DNA of 50,987 nt from NCBI GenBank assembly GCA_014904985.1, contig MU129185.1, forward strand, positions 3,842-54,828, read 5' to 3'. Both the position numbers and the translations under genes were made by a program. The notes under the pieces were generated by a model. That model did not search any database, was not told the DNA's origin, and saw only the letters and a program-made list of their open reading frames with translations. Origin of the DNA: Hydnum rufescens UP504. Lineage: Eukaryota > Basidiomycota > Agaricomycetes > Cantharellales > Hydnaceae. Positions 12,009-22,288 of the stretch are shown one piece after another (position 1 is the stretch's first letter; every line of letters begins with the position of its first letter).

Positions 12009-12918
12009 CTAGACATGAGGGTAAACGCATTCCGTCATTGGGACCATAGGGGGATTGGAGGCGTTCGCCTGTGACAGAAGTTCCAGAAGAAGGCGTTCCG
12101 AGGGTACTGAAGGGATCGTAGGCCCCAGGGGACAAAGAGAGCACCTTCTCATCGTGGTACGATGTGGGAGTAACGTGATCTTTAGAGCCAGTGATGAATC
12201 CAAATATGCAAGTACGAATGGGAGTTGGGAAGCAGGCGAATAGATATTCGGTCCACGAGGCGGTTGGGGTGGCGGGGGCTGGGTGTGGTGTTTGTGGTCG
12301 CGGATGTGAAAACCGGATTGAGTGTTGTACCACGAGGCCTCTGTGTCCAGGGGATCTAGAAGATGGTTACCACTATCATAGCCACGGCGATAATGTATGA
12401 CCAACAAATTGTGTCCTCATGATTACGGGATGGGGCAGAACCAGCGGTATTGCCCTGGTGAGAATTGTGGGCTTCGACCTCGGGGAATAGCGGGATGGGG
12501 GTATCATCCCAATGCTGATAGTTGGCTGAGTTGACGATGGGAGAGACAGATAATGTCACAAGAGTCAGATCAAGGGGTGGGACGAATGGGCCACGGTTCG
12601 CAGTATTCCGCATCCACGCCGTCATCAAAGCGCGAAGCTGTGTCGCCAACTCATGTCCCTATATACATTCACTAATTAGTAGGATAAGAGTCCCGAGGGG
12701 CTAATTCCACGTACGGGCGGCCTATCAATGCCTCGACCGCAGCATATCATGTTGAAGGTCGAGCAAGCCTCGCATGGCCCTTCGGGGCCAGCTAAGCCCG
12801 GTTCGCACCGCTTCCTTCTGAAGCGGCATGGCCAACAGCCATCTCTGTAACCCCGAGGTTTGGAAGGGCCCCAATTGTCAAACATGGGGAACGACGTGGA
12901 GAGAGGCACGTAACTCAT
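12009..12918 (-). CDS. Sub1 Zn(2)-Cys(6) protein, copy 1, altered C-terminus
   Basis: Exon 1 is 12,918-12,715 (Met of M-S-Y-V-P-L-S), exon 2 is 12,658-12,406 and exon 3 is 12,355 to a stop at 12,009. Splice phases agree and would give 267 aa. Residues about 28-60 form C-x2-C-x6-C-x10-C-x2-C-x6-C, the binuclear zinc cluster of fungal DNA-binding regulators, followed by G-R-G-I-D-R-P-P. Exon 2 is polar with N-R-G-P. Two changes separate it from the intact copies. A frame change occurs in the proline-rich exon 3. The donor of intron 3 (about 12,243) is also lost: GAATATC stands where paralogs have GAAGGTAC. Translation would then run through in a different frame, so the family's Y-Y-D-x-N C-terminal segment is not used. 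Function is unknown; nuclear DNA binding is inferred from the cluster. Confidence 0.65.
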
Positions 12919-13619
12919 GGTTGGGAGGGGGAGTGGAGTGTGAGGACGAGAGAGAGAAATGTGTTGGGTTTTTAAGTGCGCATAATGGTCAGCGCTTCGG
13001 GTCGACTTGCCTTTATTGGGGTTCATAGGCAAGGGAACTTGTTGGAAATGAATTATTGTCCTCGAGGTACGAACGCGCAGCGCTCTCCCCCACAAAGGGT
13101 GAATGATCCCGAGGAGGAACAATAACCCGTCCAGCGAGTGCTGATCACTACCGTAAGGCACACTTCGTTATTTGCCGCATCGTGCATGTTGTCCCGACCA
13201 TCATACATAGTTTCTAAAAAAATACGCTAGATGATTCCAATCCACGGACTGACGGTGCCCAAGACGGAAAATATTCCGGGATTCCTGGGTGAACACGGAA
13301 GTGCGTCAGGAGTAGGGTGGGAGAGATGGGTGTCGATCAAGTGGTACCTTGGCGGTCGCTGCATCTAATTAGTGCATTTGGATATACCGCATTCTCGCGC
13401 CGTGGCTGTTACGTCGCCCCCCTATTATATGACTGATGTCAATGAGTCGCAGGTAACGCAACTCCCCGGAACAAAGTCAATTAGACGCCCTAGTATGTGG
13501 CCCCACCGTGTACCTAAAAAGAGCGCCAGGCATCGCCTTTGTACAACCCGTAAGTCTGATATTAAGAGAACATCGGCGGGATTGACGAACTGTAGCTGGC
13601 ATGTCTGAAAGGACGGCTC
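12919..13619 (-). promoter_or_regulatory. Conserved sub1 5' flank, copy 1
   Basis: Upstream of sub1 start codons the modules share CGTGCAGCGCcCTCC, then a stretch with CCACCGTAAGGCA and, about 400 bp out, a G-T-G-C-G-T-C-A-G-G motif. Here they lie near 13,070-13,170 and 13,300. The promoter role is inferred from position and conservation only. The site at about 13,300-13,330 is the uninterrupted version of the LINE target at 22.28 kb. Confidence 0.5.
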
Positions 13620-13900
13620 CTAGACCACACGCGCGACTGCCATATGAATATCAACCTTATCATCCATCCCAAAATATTGTATCACGTGCTCACCCACCTG
13701 AATCATAAACCTCTTGTGAGATGCCACTGAAATACTGTAATGGAAATACTCGATACGGACCGACGAGCGCCAGTAATTTAGAGCTACCGAAGAAGTGTTG
13801 ACGAGATAAGTTTGCCGGGGCAAGACATCAAATAAATGTTTCCAAAAGTGCAGCAGCCCGCGCGGCGCAACGAGGGGGCGCACGATTCAATAGCCAATTT
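13620..13900 (-). pseudogene. Sub2 gene fragment
   Basis: Only the 3' part of a sub2 gene remains. The minus strand reads V-R-I-E-Y-F-H-Y-S-I-S near 13,760 and Y-F-G-M-D-D-K-V-D-I-H near 13,650, both shared with the sub2 copies at 24.5 and 43.2 kb. There is no zinc-cluster exon. The matching fragment 10.87 kb to the right (24.4-24.7 kb) is truncated in the same way. Confidence 0.6.
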
Positions 13901-13999
13901 AACTTCTGATAGCATCTTGAACATTGTTTCTCCGGTTTCCCTGCACACATATTTCGGATTAAGCTCAGGAACAGGGGAGGCGGCATGAACATACTGTAT

Positions 14000-14340
14000 A
14001 CGGACAGCCTATCAATCTCTTGACTGTGGATTTCACCCATTCCATACCCAGCAGTTTCCTCCCTGGCCCCCTGGGACACCGACGAATCGGCGGCGATCCT
14101 CCCAAAAAGGCGTTTAAAATAAACCCATACCGTGAGGTATTGGCGTTAGCCCTTCCCCACCGATGCCCGCATGCCCGCATCTGTATTAATTGCATCTCGC
14201 ACTCATGTCTTCTTCTTTACACGAGCGCCAGGACCAGCAGCCCTGCCAAACCCATGGTAGATGTCCTCACTTTCGCTCTCGCCCCTGGGGCCCGGGGAAC
14301 TGAGACGGGAGCCAGGGACGGCCGGTGAGGGGTGGCAGCA
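14000..14340 (-). repeat. Shortened array block P, copy 2
   Basis: It shares the CGGCGGCGATCCTCCCAAAA segment and following sequence with the other P blocks but lacks the GC motif that sits near full sub2 genes. It pairs with 24,830-25,200. Confidence 0.65.
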
Positions 14341-14499
14341 AGCACCGCCTGTGAGGCCTCGTTGGCTCGCTTATGGGACGTTTGTTTACATTTCATAATT
14401 GTGTGTGTTGCTTGGTTTGCTGTTTGATTCTTCCTATACTGTCCGTCCTTTTGCCTTGTTCTCAACACTTGGTAGCGGTGGATGGTGGAGTGACGGCGA

Positions 14500-15450
14500 G
14501 TGGATCATGTCGGTAGAAGGGCACAGAGAATAGGGAATGGACGATGTGAAGCTTAACAGAGGAAATCGAGTTGAAGGGGGAGGGAGAAGAACTTACTGCG
14601 ACGCATCTCACGAGATATCCATCAGACTTAATCATGCAGACGACATAGGATACACAGAATTTAAAGAAGAAAAAACAAAACAAAACAATCAAAACACCAA
14701 CAGCAATCGATCGAGGGAAGAACAGAAAGGAGCCTGAACCCAAAATTCCATCCAGAGACACGCAAGCCAAGAACACTAGAGCCCAGCAGCAGATAGACGC
14801 TTCGAGAGCCAGGAGAGCCAGTAGGCAGAGACCGGAAGCGTAGAATCCAAGACAAGTGCACCTTCACTAGAGCACTAGAGTAGGGATCACAGCGACCGAT
14901 AGAAATAGCAGAGACTTTAACAAATCCAGGGAATCGAATGCAGAATGAACCTCAGATCGTCAATTTCATTGGATGCCCCGAGAAAAGCAGAATCACGCCC
15001 GGGATAAATAATGGGTCGGTTTATTGGAGACAAGACGAACTGGAAACAAACGACATTAGAAACAGTCATCACCTCACCAGAAAAAATATAACGCAGCTAC
15101 TAAGAAACGCAAATAATTATCGGAGGAGACGATATCAAGGGCAACAAAACTGGTGACACGGGCTCACCACCACCTGAGACCAGAGACTTGGGTATATACC
15201 AAAAGGATCGATCTATGGGAACCGAGACCGGGGGCCGTGCAAAGCGAAGACGACGAGCGGGGAAGGAGGCCAGAACAGAGAAGACATGGGATCCAGTAGG
15301 TACCGATACCGAGATTTGTCCGTATACACGCAAACAAACCAGTCTGATGAGTCACAACACGAGTGTGAACTTGGGCCTTGGCTTGTTCAGACACACGGGC
15401 CGAAGTGCACTTCTGAACGAAGAACGGAGCAAGCAACGAGAATGCTAGCA
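14500..15450 (-). repeat. Array 3' flank QR, copy 2
   Basis: This is nearly the same sequence as 25,370-26,310, 10.86 kb away, and more distantly similar to the other QR blocks. The minus-strand frame at 15,164-15,451 (starting M-L-A-F-S-L-L-A-P-F-F) is shared with 26,024-26,311 and 39,659-39,961 but is broken elsewhere. Confidence 0.75.
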
Positions 15451-15549
15451 TGTGGTGGGTTCGCAGAACGTTGAGGCTGGAGGATGAAGAGGAATCAGCT
15501 ATGATGTCAATTAAGCAGAGGATGAAAGTGTACCCGTATGGTTGCAGAG

Positions 15550-16513
15550 GCCCTCAGCGACGAGCTTGGTAGGAGCCCCGAGGTAAACCCGTTCTGTTGT
15601 CGGAGCATGAGGGCTGTGAGGACCAGCTGTTCACGTGAGACAAAGATTTCAGCAGAACGCCCTTCGAGGGAACCGAAGGGATGGTAGGACCCGGCGGACG
15701 AAGAGGTGGGCACATTCTGATCGTAGTAGAATGAAGACGGGAAGGATGATGTGGAAGGGAAGTGGTCTGTGAAGCCAGTGGTGAATCTAATATACAAATG
15801 CAACGAGAGTTGAGGAGCAGATGAGTGTACCTTCGCTCCCCCCTGTCAGGCGTGGCGCGGGCTGGTTAGTGGTTGTGGTTGGGGTTGTGAAAACCGAATT
15901 GAGTGTCGTTCGACAGGGTCCCGGTATCCAGAGGATCTAGACGACCCGTTAACACCATCATGGACGCAGCGATAAGGTGGACCAACAAATTGTAGAAGTC
16001 TGATTATAGGATGGGGCAGGACCAGCGGTATGGGCAACCCTGGTGAGAATTGTGGGTTTCCTCCGGCAAGAACAGCGGGGAGGTGGTGGTATCAACAGGA
16101 TGCTGATCGTTGTCTGAGGAGTTGACGGCGAGGGAGAGAGAGGATATCACAAGAGCCAGATCAAGGGGTGAGACGGATGGCCCACGGTTCGCAGTATTCC
16201 GTATCCACGCGGTCATCAAAGCGCGAAGCTGTGTCGCCAACTCTGGCCCCTGTATAGATTCTCTAAGTAGGATAAGGGTCCCAAGGGGCTAATTCGACGC
16301 ACGGGGGGCCTATCAAAGCTTCGGCCGCAACATATCATGTTGAAGGTCGAGCAAGCCTTGCATGGCCCTTCGGGGCCAGCTGAGCCCGGTTTGCACCCCT
16401 TCTTTCTAAAGCGGCAGGGCCAACAGCCATCATTTGTTGTGACCCCGAGGTTCGGAAGGGCCCGAATTGTCAGAAATGTGGAACGTGTACATGGAGGGAG
16501 GTACGTCGCTCAT
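15550..16513 (-). pseudogene. Sub1 Zn(2)-Cys(6) protein, copy 2, frameshifted
   Basis: The start codon is at 16,513 (M-S-D-V-P-P-S). The complete cluster D-G-C-W-P-C-R-F-R-K-K-G-C and its second half are legible, but four extra bases before the cluster (near 16,437) create a stop and put the cluster out of frame. Exon 2 (starting about 16,252) changes frame near 16,040, ending C-P-Y-R-W-S. Exon 4 at about 15,580-15,780 still shows F-Y-Y-D-Q-N-V and S-A-E-I-F-V-S. It is the partner of the intact gene at 27.3 kb in the 10.84 kb duplication, so it decayed after that event. Confidence 0.75.
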
Positions 16514-17159
16514 GGTTGGGAATGGGAGGGAAGTACGAGGATGAAGTGGGAAATGCTTACATTAAAGGATACCTGACGGCTGGTTAGACTTGCCTTGATT
16601 GGATTCAAAGGCAGGGAATTACGGCGGCTTGCATCCAACAGTGCAGCGCCCTCCCCCAGGGGCTAAATAATCCCTGGACGAACGATAATCCGTCCCACAG
16701 AGCGAGTATTGATCACCACCGTAAAGCACCTTCATCATTTACGGTCATCCCAAGAGGCCTCCCCACCCGACTCTCTGCAAAGGAAATGCCATCTTCGCAT
16801 TTGTTCCAGGCGTCATACATCCGAATACGGATTAAAAAATTCCGCTAAATGACTCCACCATTAACGCTTCCCAAAATGGAAAAGAATTCTGGGCATGGGG
16901 TTCCTGGGTGAAGGCGGAAGTGAGATGGAGATCGATCAAGTTGTACCGGCTGCACACCAGACGCTGTGACTATGCTGCATCAATGCGTAGATTCGTTATA
17001 AACCCCGGTTTTTTCCCCGTATCAGTAGTACGGGGTCAATCCCCGGACCCCTCTAATATGACTGATCATGATGTCAATGGAATCACAGGTGACACAACTA
17101 CGTAGAACAAAGCTCAATTGAGGGCTTATCTTAGCAATATCAAAAAGATCCCCTGTCGA
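16514..17159 (-). promoter_or_regulatory. Conserved sub1 5' flank, copy 2
   Basis: This has the same layout as the other sub1 5' flanks, with CAGCGCCCTCCCCCAGGGG near 16,645 and ATGCGTAGATTCG near 16,985. No gene is seen in it. Confidence 0.5.
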
Positions 17160-17770
17160 TTTGAGCGGTCCGGGATCGTCATCACAATCTGAAGCAGGGT
17201 CCGCACGAGAGGTCCATAACGAGCGGAACGAGCGGGAACGAGCGGCACACGAACAAGATCAAAGTGCGAGTCTGGGCGATGGCCTTTGTTCTGAGCAGGG
17301 TGGGGAGTGGCACAGGGGAAAAGGGAGCATCAGGAGAGAAGGACAAGCGTCACCCCAAATTGTCAAGGCCAGAAGATGAAGAGGCGTCGGCCATAAGTCA
17401 AGCGAGCCCGACATGAAAGCGCATCGAGTTCATCCTTGAAAGTCACGGCGGAGCACCACCTTGTCCACAAGGAGAGAATGTGCCGAACCACAAAAAGAGA
17501 TGTTCTCAGGCCGAAGGTGAGAGCACAATTTCATTGGAGAGATCAGGCGGAATAATTCCCTTGCGAGCCGTAAGCGAATCCAACTATACAAGTGCCTATG
17601 CCGGAAAGCGAGGAAGTGTTTTCTCTTCGCAGGCACAATAGTAATGGCCGAGGGTACTATCATCCCACAGGGTCTCCGTCTCCCGAGGATCTACCACGGC
17701 TGTTAACCAGCATGGACGCATCAAGTAATCAGAGAAACATTGCCGTATCGCCGCGATCACTGGTAGAAAT
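17160..17770 (+). repeat. Array block X, copy 2
   Basis: It contains GAGCGGAACGAGCGGGAACG near 17,220, the shared P-S-P-E-D-L-P-R-L-L-T-S-M reading at about 17,675-17,720, and a minus-strand frame W-I-R-L-R-L-A-R-E-L shared with 28,136-28,324. The two strands each show partial reading-frame conservation, so coding strand and status are undecided. Confidence 0.7.
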
Positions 17771-17937
17771 TGGACGAGCTGAGTTCCGTTGATAATCGCA
17801 GGAATGTTGGATGTGCTGAGGGGAATGTAGCAATATTGATTTGGCCACGGATGGCCGCGCGGACCTGGCTCAGGAAAATGTCAAGAATGGAACGGGTGCA
17901 AATTGTGGCGGCATTGAGCGGCTGCTGAGTCCGAGAT

Positions 17938-18704
17938 TCAACCCTCTCCGCACACTGAGCTTCCTAAATGGAACTTCGTCACTCGAACCTTTCTAGGATG
18001 TTGATCGCTAATATTCAAGCTGCTCTTCCGACGACCATGGCGGTCTAGTCGATATTGTTGAAGGAACACCTCACGGGGTTGTCTGGTTTTAATTTCGACA
18101 ATCATTCTGACTCTATTGTCTGCACTGCTTGGCTGCGGCATATACCACATACCTGTTCTGATTCCCATGTGAATGCCAACTTCATCTATCCCACAACATT
18201 CGTGCGCCCACTGAAGCCAATCCTAAACCTATGGACAAGCCTTTGGTGAGATCTACTACAGTACTGGGTCGAAATATTCGATATGGGCCGTTGGTGAAGC
18301 CAGACTTGGGCCAGGCGTCAGGAATCCAAAATTACCGAAGAAGGGTCGACCAGAGAAGTCGGAGAAAATATCAAATGATTCCAAAGGTATCACAGGTCGA
18401 GGCTTCCACGAGTAGCGCGCGGTTAGGGCAATTCAATACACAACTTTTGATCGTCCCTCGAACTTGTCGCCATAATTCTTGACCCTGCCCACATATTTAA
18501 GATTGAGCTAAGCCGCATGGACAGGTGGTATCTCAAGGGGTGGTGTGACAACACGGATGGCGTAACAATCTCTCGGGCGCGGCAGACCACATTATGCTTG
18601 TGACAGACGTAGCGTGGCCCTTCCGGGGTGCCTGGGTTCGGTGTGCAGCCCTTACGAAGAGAATACGCCCAACAGCCAGATACTCCCTTCGCCCTTCGAA
18701 CCAC
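17938..18704 (-). pseudogene. Sub2 Zn-cluster gene, degenerate
   Basis: In the first exon (18,704-18,540) the cluster reads G-C-W-A-Y-S-L-R-K-G-C-T-P-N-P, with the second Cys changed to Tyr. The fourth Cys is also lost (G-P-R-Y-V-C), so two of six zinc ligands are missing. Downstream lies the conserved block at 18,168-17,938, reading I-V-E-I-K-T-R-Q-P-R-E-V-F-L-Q-Q-Y, which recurs at 28.8, 43.35 and 48.4 kb. The exon chain between them has in-frame stops. It is the partner of the 29.5 kb copy at an offset of about 10.83 kb. Confidence 0.65.
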
Positions 18705-18789
18705 AGTACACGCACGAACTGACTGCCTCCTGGGTCAGATTTGATTTTCTGGCCAATATGAGGATATGTGGTGGAAGGAAAGTACTGTT

Positions 18790-19595
18790 TGGGATGCTCG
18801 CGCGCGCGATGGAGGCAGCCGCGCGCTGGCTGGCGCCCTCTCACGGTATCAATTGTCACCCCATTTGGGTATATCATAAGCAATGGTCTCTGTTTGTAAT
18901 CAAATGTCCTCTAGTGAGAAATTTGGTGTAATGTGCGTCTAGAGTCAGTGAGCGCCACGATCACTCGTGAATACATTACATAATCACGGCCTTTGCGGTC
19001 GTACATCCCCCATTTCCATTACCAAAAGATCCCTAGTGCCAGTCACCCAGCTCATTCACACATCCCATCTATACCCCGCACCTCGATCCAATTCATCATC
19101 CACGTTGCTGTTCTGTGAGGAATTTCACCCATGCCATATTGGCATATGCAACGGTCTCCCCCTCGGAAACCACCCGAGATTACACCTCCATCAGGATGCC
19201 CAGAACGAACTGTGGCGATCCTTCCCAAAACCTCTTTAAAAGGAACCACCTGTATCATCAAAAATTGAGATTAGCCCTTCCTCATAGAGCGTACATGCAT
19301 GATCGCCAGGCATCGGATATCGGGATGCGGCGACATTCAGTATTAATATTGTATGTCGTCCTCGTGGTTATGGTTTTTTTTCACTCTACCAGCAGTCCTG
19401 CCAAATGCATGGAGGTAGATGTCTGCACTTTTCGCTCCCACTTGTGGAGCTGAGCTGGGGGCGGCGCAAGATGAACGGTAAGCACCACCTGCGTGGCCTG
19501 CGATGGGACATTTGAAGTAATTGCATGCGTTTTCTTGGTTTATTTGTTTCTTCCTCCCCCGTCCTTCGTTCTCCCTCGTTCTCGGCGTTTGGTCC
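18790..19595 (-). repeat. Array block P, copy 3 (sub2 5' flank)
   Basis: It starts with the GC motif at 18,799-18,840 (GATGGAGGCAGCCGCGCGCT), about 100 bp upstream of the sub2 first exon, and continues as in 10,050-10,770. It is interrupted at 19,598 by an inserted element. Confidence 0.75.
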
Positions 19596-19597
19596 GG

Positions 19598-19982
19598 CAG
19601 TGAGAGTTACAGGCTTCGAGCAAGAACACCCCCTGATTACTAAGCGGGTGAGGACGAATTCGAGAGATCAGCGAGCTCAGGTCAATTAGAGACAATCTGC
19701 GGGAAGAACACAAATGAAGTCCTTGATATTATGTGGGCCCAAGCCCGTCTTTTATAGTATTTACAGGAGGCCAAAGAACACATGAAAAGGGATTGAGGTG
19801 AAGTAAAAGATGTCCGACTGCCGGTGGTGCCAACAAGCAAAGAGGTAAAAGATCGCCAGTGAAACCTGGCTGTGAGATGTAAAGATGGATTGGCGAATAT
19901 ACGATTGGCGAGGTCGTCGGCATAGCCTCATAGGGGTCGCGCTTGTCTTACCCGGCCACTTCCGTATCCACTCACTCCAACA
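19598..19982 (-). mobile_element. 385 bp insertion, solo-LTR-like
   Basis: The segment is absent from the same place in the other modules. On the minus strand it starts TGTTGGAGTGAGTGG, contains CTATAAAAG about two thirds along, and ends CTCTCACTG. It is flanked by CCGG on both sides (19,594-19,597 and 19,983-19,986). The TATA-like box and size suit a solo LTR. The ends are not a clean TG...CA pair and a four-base duplication is short, so the class is uncertain. Confidence 0.5.
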
Positions 19983-20039
19983 CCGGGTTGCACGTAGGGG
20001 TGGACAGCGAAGAGTGGGTCGTTGTCAGTGGAAGGGAAC

Positions 20040-20960
20040 AGGGAATGAGAAATGACGGAGAGAATAGGGAATAGGGAATAGATGACATGAAACCTATTTG
20101 CAGGAGGGGAGAGAACTCAATGGCGCGCATCTCATGAGGTATCCAGCGTACTTGATCATGCAGACGACATAGGGTACGCCAGAATCTAAACAAGAAAAAA
20201 AAACGAAAACAGCACCAACAAAAAAATGGCAACAGTGACAAGCCGAGGGGAATACAGAAAGGATGCTGAGTCCTGAGATCCTGTCCAAAGACGCACCGAG
20301 CCAAGAAGCAAGAAGCCAGTGAGTCCAGCAGCAGAGAGACGTTCACCAGACCCGGAAAACCAGCAAGTACAGACTGGAACTAGAATCCAAGACGATTTTG
20401 CCTTCACAAAGACTGGACCACACCTACGGATAGACACAGGGGTCTTGAAAAAAAAAAAAAAAAAAAAAGCCAGCGGTTCGAATATAGAATGGATGGCCAG
20501 ATCGTCAAATTTCAACGAAAATCCCGCAAGAAACATCACACCCTTGGCATAAATAACGGGCCGATTTATTGGAGACAAGACGAACGGTAACAAACAACAT
20601 TAGAAATATTCGCTTACGAGGAAAACTCAAACGAAGCCGGTGCGAAACGCAGGCAATCATTGGAGAGGCGATATCAGGGGCAGAACCCTTGACACGCGGT
20701 CACCACACGAGAGGAGACGTGAAAGGAGACTTGAGTATATACAAGGGATCTATCGGAGTCGGTGCCGGAGCCGTGCAAAGAGAAGACAACAGGCGGAACG
20801 AGGCGAGAACAAAGAAAAGATACCGTCCCTGCAGGTGCCAAGATTTGTCCATACAACGTGTAAACCAAGATAAGTCTTATCTGTCGCAACCCGAGTGCGA
20901 ACTAGAGCCTTTAGCCCGTTCTGACACACAGGCTGAAGGGTAGTTCTTCACGAAGAACGC
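20040..20960 (-). repeat. Array 3' flank QR, copy 3
   Basis: It matches the other QR blocks, with an A20-like run at about 20,448-20,468 where other copies have a short A run. The TATAAATAA/AATAAA site appears as CATAAATAACGGGCCGATTT near 20,550. Confidence 0.75.
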
Positions 20961-21030
20961 GGCAAGCAAAGAGAATGCTGGCATGTAGGTGCATCTCGCA
21001 GAATCGTGTGGGCTAGAAAATGAAGAGGAA

Positions 21031-21850
21031 TCAATCATGATTTCGAGTAAATAAACCTCGAAAACCTACCGTATAGGGGCGGAGAATGTCATATATAACC
21101 TGAATATAAGCCCCAGGGAGAAGGCATTCCGTGGATGGGGTCATAGGGGGCTTGAAGCTGATCAACTGTGCATAAAGTCCCAGCAGGCAGCGCTTCGAGG
21201 CTATCCGAAGGATCGTAGAGCCCTGCGGAAGGGGAGAGCACATTATCGTCGTAGTACAAGGAGGGGACGAAGACAAGGGTGTATATTGATCTGTAGAGCC
21301 CCAAGGTGAATCCAAATACAACTATCATGGACACAGCAATAATGTACGACGAACAAATTGTACTTTCATGATTGTGGGATGGAGCAGGTCCAGCGGTATT
21401 ATCGTGCTGGGCAATGACCGCCCAGGATGGCGAGTTAGGGGTGCCATCCGAATACTGATGGATGGCTGGGTTGGCGACGGGAGAAGACAGGAGAGAGGGC
21501 ATGACACGAGTCACATCAAGGGGCGGGACGGATGGCCCGCGGTTCGCACGATTGCTTATCCACTCTTTGATCAAAGCTCGAACCCTTTCCTTCACGTCTG
21601 TCCCCTGTACACACTTTTTAATTAGGATAAGGGTCCAGGAGATCTAATTTCGACGTACGGCTGGCCTATCAATGCCTTGACCGCAGCATCTAATGTTGAA
21701 AGTTTCGCAATCCTTGCATCGCCCTTCGGGGCCCGGTTTGCAGCCCTTCATTCTATAGCGGCATGGCCAACAGCCCTTGTTGTCGTTCCGAGGTTGGGGC
21801 CAAGAACCGGAGTGGTCAGAAACGGTGAACGTGTGCGTGGAGAGAGGCAT
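21031..21850 (-). CDS. Sub1 Zn(2)-Cys(6) protein, copy 3, exon 3 deleted
   Basis: Exon 1 is 21,850-21,659, using the Met of M-P-L-S-T-H-T; the family's usual start codon just upstream is ACG here. Exon 2 is 21,604-21,355. The cluster is C-x2-C-x6-C-x7-C-x2-C-x6-C with all six Cys. Exon 3 is missing: the donor of intron 2 (GTTCGT) is joined to the end of intron 3 (CTCTACAG) as one 64 bp hybrid intron, 21,291-21,354. Splicing it gives 233 aa ending at 21,031. Retaining it gives an open frame of 235 aa ending at 21,089 that keeps the family C-terminus (Y-Y-D-D-N-V). Both are plausible; an expressed product is not proven. Confidence 0.6.
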
Positions 21851-22012
21851 GTCACTCGTGGTTGGGAGGGGGAAGGGAATAGAACGACAAGGAGAGAGTG
21901 AAATGCTCACTTTTAAGGCCACATAACGGTCGGCGCTTGGGGTCTGACTTACCTTTATTGAATTCATGGGCGGGGAAAGCGTGGTGGAAATGAATGATTG
22001 TCCTCGAGGCAT

Positions 22013-22274
22013 GAGCGTGCAGGGCTCTCCATCCCCAAAGGGTAAGTGATCTTAAGGAAGCCGCCCCAATCGAGACTATTGATTGCTACCGTAAGGCAGA
22101 CCTGGACTTCCGTAATCCCAAGATCCTCCCCAACTCCGCGCAGCCAGCCACAAAGGAAATGGCGTCATGTTGTCCCACACCTCTGAATACAGATTCAAAA
22201 AGATGCTAAATGATTCCAACCCGCACGCACACCAACGGTGCCCGAAATGGAAAAGATTCTGGGGTTCCGGAAGT
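22013..22274 (-). promoter_or_regulatory. Sub1 5' flank, copy 3, left part
   Basis: This is the promoter-side sequence of the 21.85 kb gene, continued after the LINE insertion at 23,945. No gene is seen. Confidence 0.45.
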
Positions 22275-22288
22275 GCATCAGGTGTAGA

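Noticed and set aside
12360..12420. Hydrophobic segment (W-S-Y-I-I-A-V-A-M-I-V-V) after sub1 exon 2, suggesting a membrane-anchored zinc-cluster protein
   Set aside because: The segment coincides with intron 2: GTTGGT donor, CTAAC-type branch site in several copies and TTCTAG acceptor. Splicing it restores the frame into exon 3 in all good copies. Only the exon-3-less copy at 21 kb could translate it.
15164..15451. Shared ORF beginning M-L-A-F-S-L-L-A-P-F-F in QR blocks 2, 4 and 7
   Set aside because: Open in those copies because they are nearly the same sequence; copies 1, 3, 5 and 6 are frameshifted. A terminal sub1 exon cannot be fully excluded, but an in-frame stop precedes it in the intact genes.
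20448..20468. Long A run as a retroposon tail
   Set aside because: It lies inside a conserved QR block where other copies have shorter A runs at the same place, so it is length variation of an existing run.
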